Assembly: GCA_020445665.1 (NCBI GenBank)
Contig: JAGRGD010000093.1
Coordinates: 1-64,000 of the forward strand
DNA from: Rhodocyclaceae bacterium
Lineage (GTDB): Bacteria > Pseudomonadota > Gammaproteobacteria > Burkholderiales > Rhodocyclaceae
Direction: 5' to 3'
DNA length: 64,000 nucleotides
The notes under the pieces were generated by a model. The model was not told the origin of the DNA, searched no databases, and was given only the letters and a program-made list of their open reading frames with translations. The position numbers and the translations under genes were made by a program. Position 1 is the stretch's first letter, and every line of letters starts with the position of its first letter. Below, one piece after another: positions 33,128 through 42,054 of the stretch.

Positions 33128-34429
33128 ATGGGCCGCCTGTTCTGGAAGATGTTCCTGGCCTTCTGGCTGAGCCTGGTGCTCGCCGCCGCGGGCGTCGGCG
33201 CCGGGGTATGGCTGTACAAGCAGGTCGATGCCGAAGAACCGGGTGAGGTGGGGCGCGGCGGTGGTTTCGTGCTTGGCACCTTCGCGGCGGTCATCCGCCA
33301 TGGTGGCCCGGCGGCGGCGATCGCGATGATCGAGGACTGGGAGGCCCGGGGCCGTCGTAGCCGTATCTTCGTCATCGACGGCGCGGGTCGCGAGTTGCGC
33401 GGGCAGCCCCTGCCCGGGTCCGACCTGGTCGAGGCCCAGGGCCTGGAGGTCAGTCGCGTGGCGACCCGCGGGCCCGACGGGGCTGCCTTCGAAGTGATCA
33501 GCGTCGGGCCGCCCCGCCACCCCCGCGGGCGCGACCGCGAGCGGCCGTCGCCGTGGTTTCCGCTGGTCTCCGGCCTGCTCGCCAGTCTCGCCTTCAGCGG
33601 CCTGATGGCCTGGTATCTGGCCCGCCCGGTACGGCAGCTGCGAGGCGCCCTCGGCTCGCTGGCCGAGGGCCGGCTCGACACCCGCGTCGGCGCCCGCATG
33701 GGCGGCTGGCGCGACGAGATCTCCGACCTGGGGCAGGACTTCGACCACATGGCGCACCGGCTCGAGGCCCTGGTGGAATCCCAGCGACGCCTGCTGCACG
33801 ACGTCTCCCACGAGCTGCGCTCGCCGCTGGCGCGGCTGCAGGCGGCGATCGGCCTTGCCCGGCAGAACCCGGCGCGCGGATCCGAACTGATGGAGCGGGT
33901 CGAGCGGGAGTCGGCGCGGCTCGACCGGCTGGTTGGCGAACTGCTGACCCTGGCGCGCCTCGATGCCGGTACCAGCGAGTCGCCGCGGGAAGCCCTCGAT
34001 CTCTTTGACCTGGCCGCGGGCGTCGCCGACGACGCGGCGTTCGAGGCCGAGGTGGGCGGGCGCGCGCTGGTGTTCAAGGGCGACGGCGATGCGCCGTTGC
34101 TGGCCGACGGCGCGCGGCTTCAGCGGGCCTTCGAGAACGTGGTGCGCAATGCGGTGAAGTTCTCGCCATTCGGCGGCGTCGTCGAGGTGGTCGCAAAGGT
34201 GGCCGGGGACCGCTTCGAGCTGACGGTCGCCGATCGCGGACCGGGCGTGCCGGAAGGGGAGCTGGAGGCGATTTTCGAACCCTTCTTCCGCAGCGATCAT
34301 GCGGCCGCGGAAGGTTTCGGCCTGGGGCTCGCCATCGCCCGGCGGGCCGTGGCCGCCCACGGCGGCGATGTCACCGCCCGGAACCGGGAGGGCGGTGGGT
34401 TGGTGGTGACGATCCGCCTGCCGATGTGA
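33128..34429 (+). CDS. cpxA: CpxA-type sensor histidine kinase
   Basis: 433 residues: TM1 (about 9-30), a ~110-residue periplasmic domain, TM2 (about 146-164), HAMP (LARPVRQLRGALGSLAEGRL) and DHp with HDVSHELRSPLARL (His228). The catalytic domain has NAVKFSP, DRGPGVPEGELEAIFEPFFRS and GFGLGLAIARRAV. It senses envelope protein stress and phosphorylates the adjacent CpxR. The periplasmic domain is shorter than in E. coli CpxA, as is common outside enterobacteria. Start chosen at 33128 because the hydrophobic N-terminus follows directly. Confidence 0.9.
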   Translation: MGRLFWKMFLAFWLSLVLAAAGVGAGVWLYKQVDAEEPGEVGRGGGFVLGTFAAVIRHGGPAAAIAMIEDWEARGRRSRIFVIDGAGRELRGQPLPGSDLVEAQGLEVSRVATRGPDGAAFEVISVGPPRHPRGRDRERPSPWFPLVSGLLASLAFSGLMAWYLARPVRQLRGALGSLAEGRLDTRVGARMGGWRDEISDLGQDFDHMAHRLEALVESQRRLLHDVSHELRSPLARLQAAIGLARQNPARGSELMERVERESARLDRLVGELLTLARLDAGTSESPREALDLFDLAAGVADDAAFEAEVGGRALVFKGDGDAPLLADGARLQRAFENVVRNAVKFSPFGGVVEVVAKVAGDRFELTVADRGPGVPEGELEAIFEPFFRSDHAAAEGFGLGLAIARRAVAAHGGDVTARNREGGGLVVTIRLPM

Positions 34430-34444
34430 ACGCTGGCCGCGCAG

Positions 34445-36064
34445 TCAGGTCCGGAAGCGGGAGACCGATTCCTGCAGGCGCCGGGCGAGCCCCTCAAGGG
34501 CACGAGCCGCATCCACGGCCCGCGCGACGGCGGACTGGTTCTCGCTGGTCATCTCGGCGATGGCCGAGATGCCGGCCTTCACCGCGTGTCCATGCTCGTT
34601 CTGCTGCACCGTTTCTGCGGTGATCCGCTCGAGGCCCTGGCGCACCTCGGCGGCCGCCCTCGCGGCCTCATCGAGGACCGCGGCGACATCGTCGGCGGCG
34701 ACCCGGCTCTCCTGCAGGTGCCTGTCGCCCTGGGCCAGCGAGGCGCCGACCGCGTCGCTCTTCTCGCTGATCGAGCGGGTGATGGCGTCGATCTCGGCCG
34801 CCGAGCGGGCAGACTTCTCTGCCAGCTTGCGCACCTCGTCGGCAACCACCGCGAAGCCGCGGCCGTGCTCCCCGGCCCGTGCCGCCTCGATCGCCGCGTT
34901 GAGGGCGAGGAGATTGGTCTGGTCGGCGATCTCGCGCACTTCCTGCGTCATCTCGGAGATCTGCTTGGCGGACTCGACGAAACCGCGCACCGACTCGCCG
35001 ATCTGCTGCACCGAATCCGCCACCGCGCCGACGTCCCGCGTCAGGTTGGCGAGGTGGGTGCGCCCCTCCTCGGTGCGCGCCTCGCTCTCGCGCGAGAGCG
35101 CGCTGACCGCGCCGGCATGCTCGGCGACCGCTGCGACGCTCTCGGCCAGATGGGCGACACCGTCGTTGGCCTGCGTCGCGCGCTCGTACTGACGCGTCGA
35201 GCTCTCGGCCACCCGGCCGGCGTCCCGTGCCAGCGTGGTTGCGGCGCCCGTCACGTCCCGGGCCGAGGTGCCCACCTCCTGGACCAGGGCAGCGATGGTC
35301 GCCAGCATCTGGTTGAAGAGGTGGCCTGCGTGGCCGATCTCGTCCTCGCTCGCCACATCGAGGCGCCGGGTCAGGTCCCCCTCGCCGCGTGCCAGGTCCT
35401 GCAGACCCGAAGACATCCGCCCGAGGGGGGTGGTCACGAAGCGGCGGACGAAGAGGAACACGATCAGGATCACCGGTGCCGAGGCCAGCAGGGCGAAGAG
35501 GGCGCTGGTGTTGCGGAAGCGCGCCACCGCGGCATCGACCTGCTCGAGGGAGATGCGCATGCTGACTGCGCCTAGCGGTGTGCCGGCGCCTACCGGGTGG
35601 CACAGCAGGCAGTTCTTGCCCAGATAGTTCTCGCTCGCCAGGGTCGGCAGGATCACCCGCAGGTGCTGCCCGCCGCCCGCGGAGGCCTCGACCCGGCTGA
35701 AGGGCTTGCCGGACGCCAGCACGGAGGCCTCCTCGCTGTCCGGCGTCAGCGCGGTGGCCGGCCGGCCATAGGTGGCAGACACGGCTTCGCCGCGCAGTAC
35801 GCGGAGCTCCTGCAGCGCGTCGAGCTGCTCGATCTGGTCGAGGAAGACGGCCCGGTTGGCAATCGTGCCGTTGATCATCATGCCGGTCAGGCCGGCCATG
35901 GTCATGTCGTTGATGGTGGTCGCGAAGAGGCGCGACTGCTCGATCGCGATGTCGCGGCTGACCCGGGTCTCCCAGGCGATGAAGCTGGCCCACACGATGA
36001 TCAGCAGGACCCAGATCGCGGCGGTGAGCCGCAGCCAGACGGGGGTGTCTGCAAGGCGCTTCAT
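34445..36064 (-). CDS. Methyl-accepting chemotaxis protein with periplasmic CxxCH heme-type domain
   Basis: 539 residues: TM1 (about 12-32), a ~160-residue periplasmic domain with CLLCH (Cys152-His156), TM2 (about 188-207), HAMP, and the signalling domain with hairpin tip [41 protein letters not shown]. The N-terminal domain resembles heme-binding sensory modules that detect redox state or gases. It ends without a CheR-binding pentapeptide. Located just downstream of and convergent with cpxA; no che genes are nearby. The MCP call is certain; heme attachment is inferred. Confidence 0.92.
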   Translation of the reverse strand: MKRLADTPVWLRLTAAIWVLLIIVWASFIAWETRVSRDIAIEQSRLFATTINDMTMAGLTGMMINGTIANRAVFLDQIEQLDALQELRVLRGEAVSATYGRPATALTPDSEEASVLASGKPFSRVEASAGGGQHLRVILPTLASENYLGKNCLLCHPVGAGTPLGAVSMRISLEQVDAAVARFRNTSALFALLASAPVILIVFLFVRRFVTTPLGRMSSGLQDLARGEGDLTRRLDVASEDEIGHAGHLFNQMLATIAALVQEVGTSARDVTGAATTLARDAGRVAESSTRQYERATQANDGVAHLAESVAAVAEHAGAVSALSRESEARTEEGRTHLANLTRDVGAVADSVQQIGESVRGFVESAKQISEMTQEVREIADQTNLLALNAAIEAARAGEHGRGFAVVADEVRKLAEKSARSAAEIDAITRSISEKSDAVGASLAQGDRHLQESRVAADDVAAVLDEAARAAAEVRQGLERITAETVQQNEHGHAVKAGISAIAEMTSENQSAVARAVDAARALEGLARRLQESVSRFRT

Positions 36065-36221
36065 GACAGGCCTCTTGCGTTGCGCGAATTGTGTTGAAAA
36101 GTGTTACTTGGTGTAGCGGCAGGGGCGGGAGGAACTTGATGCCGGGCGGGAGCCTGCCGGGCAGGGGGTGACTCATGCACAATTCATCCTTGGCATACGG
36201 CGCGTGATTCGAGGAACGACG

Positions 36222-37871
36222 ATGGGGTTCGCGAAGGTGATGGACTGGCTCCGCTCGGGGCTGCTGGCGATGATCCTGCTCGGTGTGGTCGCGTCCGCGC
36301 TCGCCGAACCGGCGGCGCCTCTGCCGAGCGAACTCGAGGCGGCGCCGGTCTACCTGCACTACCGCAAGGTGGCGACGCTGAGGGCGTCGATGCTCGGGTT
36401 GACGCCGGCGGAACGGGCCGAGCGGGCCGAGGCGGAGCTGACCCGTCTGTCCGCCCGGGGCGGGCCGCGGGAGGTGACCCGCCGGGCGATCCCCCAGGGG
36501 CAGGTGCTGCTGGTCGACGGCGTGATGGCCTTCGTGCTGCTCGAGGGCGATGCGGCACCGGGCGAGTCCATCGAGGAGACCACCGACCGGGTGGTGAGCC
36601 AGGTGCGCTCGGTGCTCGCGTCGGTGCGGGACAGCGGGGGGCTGCCCGAGATGCTGCAGGGCCTCGCGCTGGCGGTCACGATCAGCCTGGTGGCGGTCTT
36701 CCTGCTGTGGCTGCTGCGCCGCAGCCGCAGCTGGGTGGCCGTGAAGCTGGCGCGGGCCGCGAGCGAGAAGGCGGAGAGTCTGACCATCGGCGGCGAGGCC
36801 GTGGTGCAGCGCGAGCGGGTCATCGGGATGGTCCGCAAGGTGGTCACCACCAGCTACTGGCTGGCGGTGCTGCTGGTGGTCTACGAGTGGCTCAGCATCG
36901 GACTGGAGCTGTTTCCCTACACCCGCGCCTGGGGCGACGGCCTGCACGGCTTCCTGCTGGGCATCCTGGGGCAGGTCTTCGGGGGCATTGCCAGCGGTAT
37001 CCCGAACCTGCTGGTCGCCTTCCTGATCCTGATGCTGGCCAAGGTCTGCGTCGATCTGTCCAAGGCCTTCTTCGACCGCCTCGAGCGCGGCGTGGTCAGC
37101 GTGCGCTGGCTCGACGAAGACTCGGTGCGTCCGACCCGGCGTCTGGTGTCGGTGGCGATCTGGCTGTTCGCGGTGGCGATGGCCTACCCCTACCTGCCGG
37201 GGGCCCAGACCGAAGCCTTCCGCGGCCTGTCGGTGCTGGTGGGCCTGATGATCTCCCTCGGTGCGTCGAGCATCGTCGGCCAGGCCGCCAGCGGGCTGAT
37301 CCTGATGTACACCCGCACGCTGCGGGTCGGCGACTACGTCGCGGTCGGCGACGCCGACGGCCGGGTGATGGAGCTGGGCATCTTCTCCACCCGCATCCGC
37401 ACCGGCGTCGGCGAGGAGCTGTCGGTACCCAACTCGCTGGTGCTGGGCAACGTGACCCGCAATCGATCGCGGGGCGTCGAAGGGGACGGCTACCTGATCG
37501 ACAGCGCCGTCACGATCGGCTACGACACGCCGTGGCGCCAGGTCCACGCGATGCTGCTCGAGGCGGCGGACCGGACCCGTGGCATCGCGCTCAATCCCAA
37601 GCCGGTGGTCCACCAGACCGCACTGTCGGACTTCTACGCCGAGTATCGCGTGGTGTGTCGCTCGATTCCGCGTGAGCCTGGCGCCCGCCCCGACCTGATC
37701 AGTGCCCTGAACGGCAACATTCAGGACGTCTTCAACGAGTATGGTGTCCAGATCATGTCGCCCCACTACATCGACGATACCGATCCGGCCAAGGTCGTGC
37801 CGCCCGAGGGCTGGGCGCCGCCGCCGGCCCCGCCGCTGCCCGGCCGCCCGGCTCTGGAGCCGGGCCAATGA
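36222..37871 (+). CDS. MscS family mechanosensitive channel, large form
   Basis: 549 residues from the ATG at 36222, preceded by GAGGAACG. A signal peptide (LLAMILLGVVASALA) leads a ~110-residue periplasmic region. Several TM helices follow between about 145 and 370. The MscS pore helix and vestibule entry are clear: LGASSIVGQAASGLILMYTRTLRVGDYVAVGDADG. The beta domain carries VPNSLVLGNVTRN. It releases solutes on hypo-osmotic shock or acts as a gated channel. The stop overlaps the start of the RND fusion protein (ATGA), an unusual operon partner. The C-terminal tail is Pro-rich. Confidence 0.9.
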   Translation: MGFAKVMDWLRSGLLAMILLGVVASALAEPAAPLPSELEAAPVYLHYRKVATLRASMLGLTPAERAERAEAELTRLSARGGPREVTRRAIPQGQVLLVDGVMAFVLLEGDAAPGESIEETTDRVVSQVRSVLASVRDSGGLPEMLQGLALAVTISLVAVFLLWLLRRSRSWVAVKLARAASEKAESLTIGGEAVVQRERVIGMVRKVVTTSYWLAVLLVVYEWLSIGLELFPYTRAWGDGLHGFLLGILGQVFGGIASGIPNLLVAFLILMLAKVCVDLSKAFFDRLERGVVSVRWLDEDSVRPTRRLVSVAIWLFAVAMAYPYLPGAQTEAFRGLSVLVGLMISLGASSIVGQAASGLILMYTRTLRVGDYVAVGDADGRVMELGIFSTRIRTGVGEELSVPNSLVLGNVTRNRSRGVEGDGYLIDSAVTIGYDTPWRQVHAMLLEAADRTRGIALNPKPVVHQTALSDFYAEYRVVCRSIPREPGARPDLISALNGNIQDVFNEYGVQIMSPHYIDDTDPAKVVPPEGWAPPPAPPLPGRPALEPGQ

Positions 37872-38854
37872 GCGCGCGACATCTGCTGGCCGGCCTCGCC
37901 CTGGTCGCCTGCCAGGCGATCGCGGCGGACTGGAACAGCCGTCCGCTGGGCGAGATTGCGGTCTACCCCGGCTTCAGCGTGCCGGCGCGGGTCGAGCCGC
38001 GGGAAGAGGCGCGCATCGCGGCTGAGGTGGCCGGCCGGATCGTGGCCCTCGATGCGCGGGTCGGCCAGGCCTTCGACAAGGGCGCGGTGCTGGCTCGCCT
38101 CGACGACAGCGCCCATCGTATCGAGGTGCGTCGGGCCGAGGCGGCGCTGGCTCTGGTCGAGAACCGCATTCGCCTGGCCCAGTCGCAACTGGCCCGGACC
38201 GAGCGGCTGGCCGGCGAGCGCTTTGTCAGCGAGGACGCGCTCAAGGTCCAGCGCACGGAACTGGATGTACTGGAGGCGGAACGCGACGCCAGTGTGCAGT
38301 CCCTCGCGGCAGTCCGCCTGGCACACGCGCGCACCACGATCCGGGCGCCGTTCGCCGGAGTGGTGCGCGAGCGCCTGGCCAGCGTCGGCGAGCTGGCGGT
38401 GCCCGGCACCGCGCTGCTGGTGCTGTCCGCCGCCGGCGACGCGGAGATCCGCGCGCGGGTGCCTCTCGCCCAGCTCGCGGCGCTGGAGCGGGCCGACGCG
38501 CCGCGGATGGTGGCCGCAGGCAAGACGGTGCCCCTCGAGATCCGCCGCATCTCGGCGCTGGTCGATGCCGCCAGCCAGACGCGGGAGGTGGTGCTGTCAT
38601 CCGCCGCGCCGCTGGCGCCGGGGCTGGCCGGCGAGTTGCGCTGGCAGGCGGGGCGGCCGCACCTGCCGCCAGAGTTCCTGCAGACCCGGGAAGGCCGCCT
38701 CGGCGCCTTCGTGGTGGAGCAGGGCCAGCCGGTCTTCCGCGCCGTGGACGGCGCTCAGGCGGGCCGGCCGGCCGCGGTTGACTGGGCGGTCGACACGCCG
38801 GTGGTCGATGGGGGGCGCCTGGGCATCGGGCTCGAGGGAAGCCGGCCGCGATGA
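37868..38854 (+). CDS. RND efflux periplasmic adaptor (membrane fusion protein)
   Basis: 328 residues, on the short side for this family. A signal peptide (LLAGLALVACQAIA) is followed by a barrel-lipoyl half (VEPREEARIAAEVAGRIVALDARVGQAFDKGAVLARLDD), a helical hairpin (about 90-145), the second lipoyl half (TTIRAPFAGVVRERLASVGELAVPGTALL) and a beta-barrel domain. It bridges the inner-membrane pump to an outer-membrane channel. Overlaps both the MscS gene before it and the permease after it (ATGA at each junction). No outer-membrane factor is encoded nearby, so a shared TolC-like protein must be used. Confidence 0.9.
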   Translation: MSARHLLAGLALVACQAIAADWNSRPLGEIAVYPGFSVPARVEPREEARIAAEVAGRIVALDARVGQAFDKGAVLARLDDSAHRIEVRRAEAALALVENRIRLAQSQLARTERLAGERFVSEDALKVQRTELDVLEAERDASVQSLAAVRLAHARTTIRAPFAGVVRERLASVGELAVPGTALLVLSAAGDAEIRARVPLAQLAALERADAPRMVAAGKTVPLEIRRISALVDAASQTREVVLSSAAPLAPGLAGELRWQAGRPHLPPEFLQTREGRLGAFVVEQGQPVFRAVDGAQAGRPAAVDWAVDTPVVDGGRLGIGLEGSRPR

Positions 38855-41800
38855 GCTTCTATCGTCGCCTGCTCGAGAACCACCCGCTGGCGAACATCGC
38901 CTTCGTGCTGGTGCTGCTCGGCGGCGTGACCAGCTATCTGACCATGCCCCGGGCCCAGGACCCGGAGATCAACTTCAACTGGGTGAACATCCTGACGGTG
39001 CTGCCGGGCGCCTCGGCGGCTGACGTCGAGCGCGAGGTGACCTCGCCCCTCGAGGACGCCATCGCCCAGGTCAAGGACATCAAGTTCGTCTCCTCGAGCA
39101 GCCGCGAGTCGGTGTCCTCGATCCTGGTGCGCTTCAACGAGATCAGCGACGCCCAGTTCGACAAGCGCATCAACGACCTGCGCCGCGAGGTCCAGAACAA
39201 GGCCTCGGACGAACTGCCCAACGAGGCCGACGACCCCCGGGTGGTCGAGATCACCTCGTCGAACGGCTTCCCGACCGCGGTACTCGCCCTGCACGGGCCC
39301 GCCGGTGGCGAGAACCTGCGTCGCGCGGCGTTTCGCATCAAGAAGGACCTGGAGCGCCTCGCGGGCGTGGATCAGGTGATCGCCGCCGGCCTCGACGATG
39401 CCGAACTGCACGTCGAGTTCGACCCGGCCGCGCTCGACGCCCGCGGCCTGTCGCCGGCGCGGGTCTCCGATGCGGTGTCGGCCTGGTTCCGCAATACGCT
39501 CGCCGGGCGGGTGCGGGTCCAGGACGAGGAGTGGCTGGTGCGGCTCGAGGGCAAGACGCCCGACCCCCAGGCCCTCGCGGCCGCGCCGATCATCACCGCC
39601 TCCGGCCGGGTCGCCCTGGGCGAGGTGGCCGAGGTGTCGCGGGGGCACGAACGCTCGAGCCAGCTCGTCAGCTACAACAACGAGCCGACGGTGATGCTCT
39701 CGATCACCAAGCAGGCGCGGGCCAACACCCTGGGCCTGGTCGAGACGCTGAATGCCTTCGCTGCGGACCAGGCCCCGCTGCTGGCGAGCCAGGGCCTGCG
39801 CCTGACGATGCTCGACGACCAGACCTACATGACCCGCAACGCGATCTCGATCATGGAGTCGAACGCGCTGCTCGGCCTGCTCGCGGTGCTGCTGGCCTGC
39901 TGGCTGTTCCTCGGCCCGCGGCTGGCGCTGCTGGTCGGCATCGGGGTGCCGTTTTCCCTGGCCGGCACCTTCCTGATGGCCGGCGCGATCGGCTCCACCC
40001 TCAACCTCACCGTGCTGCTGGGCATCGTCATTGCGCTGGGCATGCTGGTGGACGACGCGGTCGTGGTCGTCGAGGCGATCCACTATCGCCTCAGCCGCGG
40101 CGAGCCACCGACCGAGGCGGTGATCGAGGGCGTGCGGGAGGTCTGGCTGCCGGTGACCAGCTCGGTCCTGACCACGATGGCGGCCTTCCTGCCGCTGATG
40201 CTGCTGCCGGGCATTCTCGGCAAGTTCATGTTCGTGGTGCCCTTCGTCGTCACCGTCGCGCTGGCGGTGAGCCTGTTCGAGGCCTTCTGGATGCTGCCGG
40301 TGCATGTGCTCGCGATCCGCCCGCGAAGCCGGGCCACGTCGGGCAAGGGGCAGCAACGGCGGGCCCGGCTGACCCACCGGCTGCGGGTCGCTTACGCGGG
40401 CGCCCTGCTGAAGGTGCTGCGCTGGCCGCGGACGGCGCTACTGGTGGCCGTTCTGCTGGTGGCGGGCGCGGTCGGGGCCGTGGGCGGCGGCCTGGTCAAG
40501 CTCCAGTTCTTCGCCTTCGACTCGTTCCGTCTGTTCTATGTCAATGTCGATATGCCGGCCGGCGTGGTGCTCGAGCGGACCCTCGACGCTTCCGAGCAGG
40601 TGGCGCGCGTGGTGCGAGCCTCCCTGGCGGAGGGTGAGGCGCGCTCGGTGACCGCGTTTGCCGGCCTCAAGTTCACCGAGACTGAACCCCTCTACGGCGA
40701 CCATTACGGCCAGGTGCTGGTGTCACTGCAGCCCCGTTCCGGCGACATGCGCGATACCGGCGAGATCATCGAGGCCCTGTCCGGGCCCCTGAATGCGCTC
40801 GGGGGTGAAGGCAGGGTCAGCTTCCTTGAACTCAAGGGCGGGCCGCCGGTCGCGCGACCGATCAGCGTCAAGGTCAAGGCCGACGACTACGAGCAGCTGC
40901 GCGCCGCGGCGGACGATCTGCGCGCGGCCCTCGGGCAGGTCGTTGGCGTGCGCAACATCAGCGACGACGATACGCCGGGGCGGCGCGAGCTGCGCCTGCA
41001 GCTGAACCGGGAACGCCTTGCCCTCGCCGGTGCCAATGCGGGTGAAGTCGCACGGCTGCTGCGGCTCTACGGCGAGGGTGAGGTCGTGGCCAGTACCCGC
41101 GATGGCGGCGAGAAGGTCGAGGTGGTGGTCCGCGCCCGGCCAGAGGCGCTGGTGGACGTCACGGGGATCCTGCAACGCCAGGTGACGCTGGCGGACGGGC
41201 GCCGTGTGCCGCTCGCGACGCTGGTCGATGCCGAGCCGCGCACGGCCAAGGGTTACATCCGGCACTACGCACTGAAGCGGGCGATCACCGTCGAGGCCGA
41301 CATCGACGCAGATGTGACCGATACCCTCTCCGCCAACCAGGCCCTGAAGGCCGCCTGGGCCGAGTTGCAGCCCCGTCACCCGGCGGTGAGCCTGGATTTC
41401 TCGGGCGAGCTGGACGACATCCAGGAAAGCATCGATTCAATGGCGCGGCTCTTCGCCCTTGGCATCGGCCTGATCTATCTGATCCTGGCGACCCAGTTCC
41501 GCAGCTACTTCCAGCCCCTGATCATCCTCGTGACGGTGCCGCTCGCATTCACCGGGGTCGTGCTCGGTCTGCTGGTTTCCGGCAACCCCATGTCCCTGTA
41601 CACGCTGTACGGGGTCATCGCCCTCACCGGCATCTCGGTCAACGCGGCAATCGTGCTGATCGACGCGGCCAATGAACGCCTCAAGGGGGGCATGGGGGTC
41701 CAGCACGCGATCGTCTACGCCGCGCGCCGGCGGGTGGTGCCGATCCTGATCACCTCGGCGACCACCATCGGCGGCCTGTTCTCGCTGGCGGTCGGCCTCG

Positions 41801-41949
41801 GCGGAAAATCGCTGATGTGGGGGCCGGTGGCGGCGAGCATCGTCTGGGGGCTGGGCTTCTCGACCGTCCTGACCCTGTTCGTGATTCCCCTGGTCTATCT
41901 CTCGTTCATGCGCAAAACTGCGCTGAAAATGCACGCAAACAGTGCATAA
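38851..41949 (+). CDS. RND efflux permease (AcrB-like HAE family)
   Basis: 1032 residues, full length. It has twelve TM helices in the usual 1+5+1+5 pattern with two large periplasmic loops. The proton-relay Asp pair is in TM4 (GMLVDDAVVVVEAI). Other family blocks are NPLANIAFVL-type N-terminus, DPEINFNWV, FPTAVLAL and GNPMSLYTLYGVIALTGISVN. Drives proton-coupled export of drugs, lipids or detergents; which substrate cannot be told. Third gene of an overlapping MscS-adaptor-permease operon. Confidence 0.93.
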   Translation: MSFYRRLLENHPLANIAFVLVLLGGVTSYLTMPRAQDPEINFNWVNILTVLPGASAADVEREVTSPLEDAIAQVKDIKFVSSSSRESVSSILVRFNEISDAQFDKRINDLRREVQNKASDELPNEADDPRVVEITSSNGFPTAVLALHGPAGGENLRRAAFRIKKDLERLAGVDQVIAAGLDDAELHVEFDPAALDARGLSPARVSDAVSAWFRNTLAGRVRVQDEEWLVRLEGKTPDPQALAAAPIITASGRVALGEVAEVSRGHERSSQLVSYNNEPTVMLSITKQARANTLGLVETLNAFAADQAPLLASQGLRLTMLDDQTYMTRNAISIMESNALLGLLAVLLACWLFLGPRLALLVGIGVPFSLAGTFLMAGAIGSTLNLTVLLGIVIALGMLVDDAVVVVEAIHYRLSRGEPPTEAVIEGVREVWLPVTSSVLTTMAAFLPLMLLPGILGKFMFVVPFVVTVALAVSLFEAFWMLPVHVLAIRPRSRATSGKGQQRRARLTHRLRVAYAGALLKVLRWPRTALLVAVLLVAGAVGAVGGGLVKLQFFAFDSFRLFYVNVDMPAGVVLERTLDASEQVARVVRASLAEGEARSVTAFAGLKFTETEPLYGDHYGQVLVSLQPRSGDMRDTGEIIEALSGPLNALGGEGRVSFLELKGGPPVARPISVKVKADDYEQLRAAADDLRAALGQVVGVRNISDDDTPGRRELRLQLNRERLALAGANAGEVARLLRLYGEGEVVASTRDGGEKVEVVVRARPEALVDVTGILQRQVTLADGRRVPLATLVDAEPRTAKGYIRHYALKRAITVEADIDADVTDTLSANQALKAAWAELQPRHPAVSLDFSGELDDIQESIDSMARLFALGIGLIYLILATQFRSYFQPLIILVTVPLAFTGVVLGLLVSGNPMSLYTLYGVIALTGISVNAAIVLIDAANERLKGGMGVQHAIVYAARRRVVPILITSATTIGGLFSLAVGLGGKSLMWGPVAASIVWGLGFSTVLTLFVIPLVYLSFMRKTALKMHANSA

Positions 41950-41960
41950 ACGCGGGCAGA

Positions 41961-42021
41961 TTGTCGTCATGTCGACAAATCGCAAAGCATCATCCAGTGG
42001 TCACGAGAGTCGGCCTATAAT
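41961..42021 (+). promoter_or_regulatory. Promoter candidate with inverted repeat upstream of the HhH-protein gene
   Basis: An exact -10 hexamer TATAAT (42016-42021) lies 33 bp before the start codon; the matching -35 is weak. Upstream is the inverted repeat TTGTCG-N6-CGACAA (41961-41978), a possible activator or repressor site. Confidence 0.5.
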
Positions 42022-42054
42022 CCGGGCTCGATTAACACTTGCTGGGCTTTCTTC

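Noticed and set aside
34668..37868. A 1066-codon open frame on the minus strand across the MCP and MscS region
   Set aside because: It lies opposite or out of frame with two well-recognised genes. Its translation is low-complexity Gln/His/Arg/Gly-rich, as expected for a non-coding frame in high-GC DNA.
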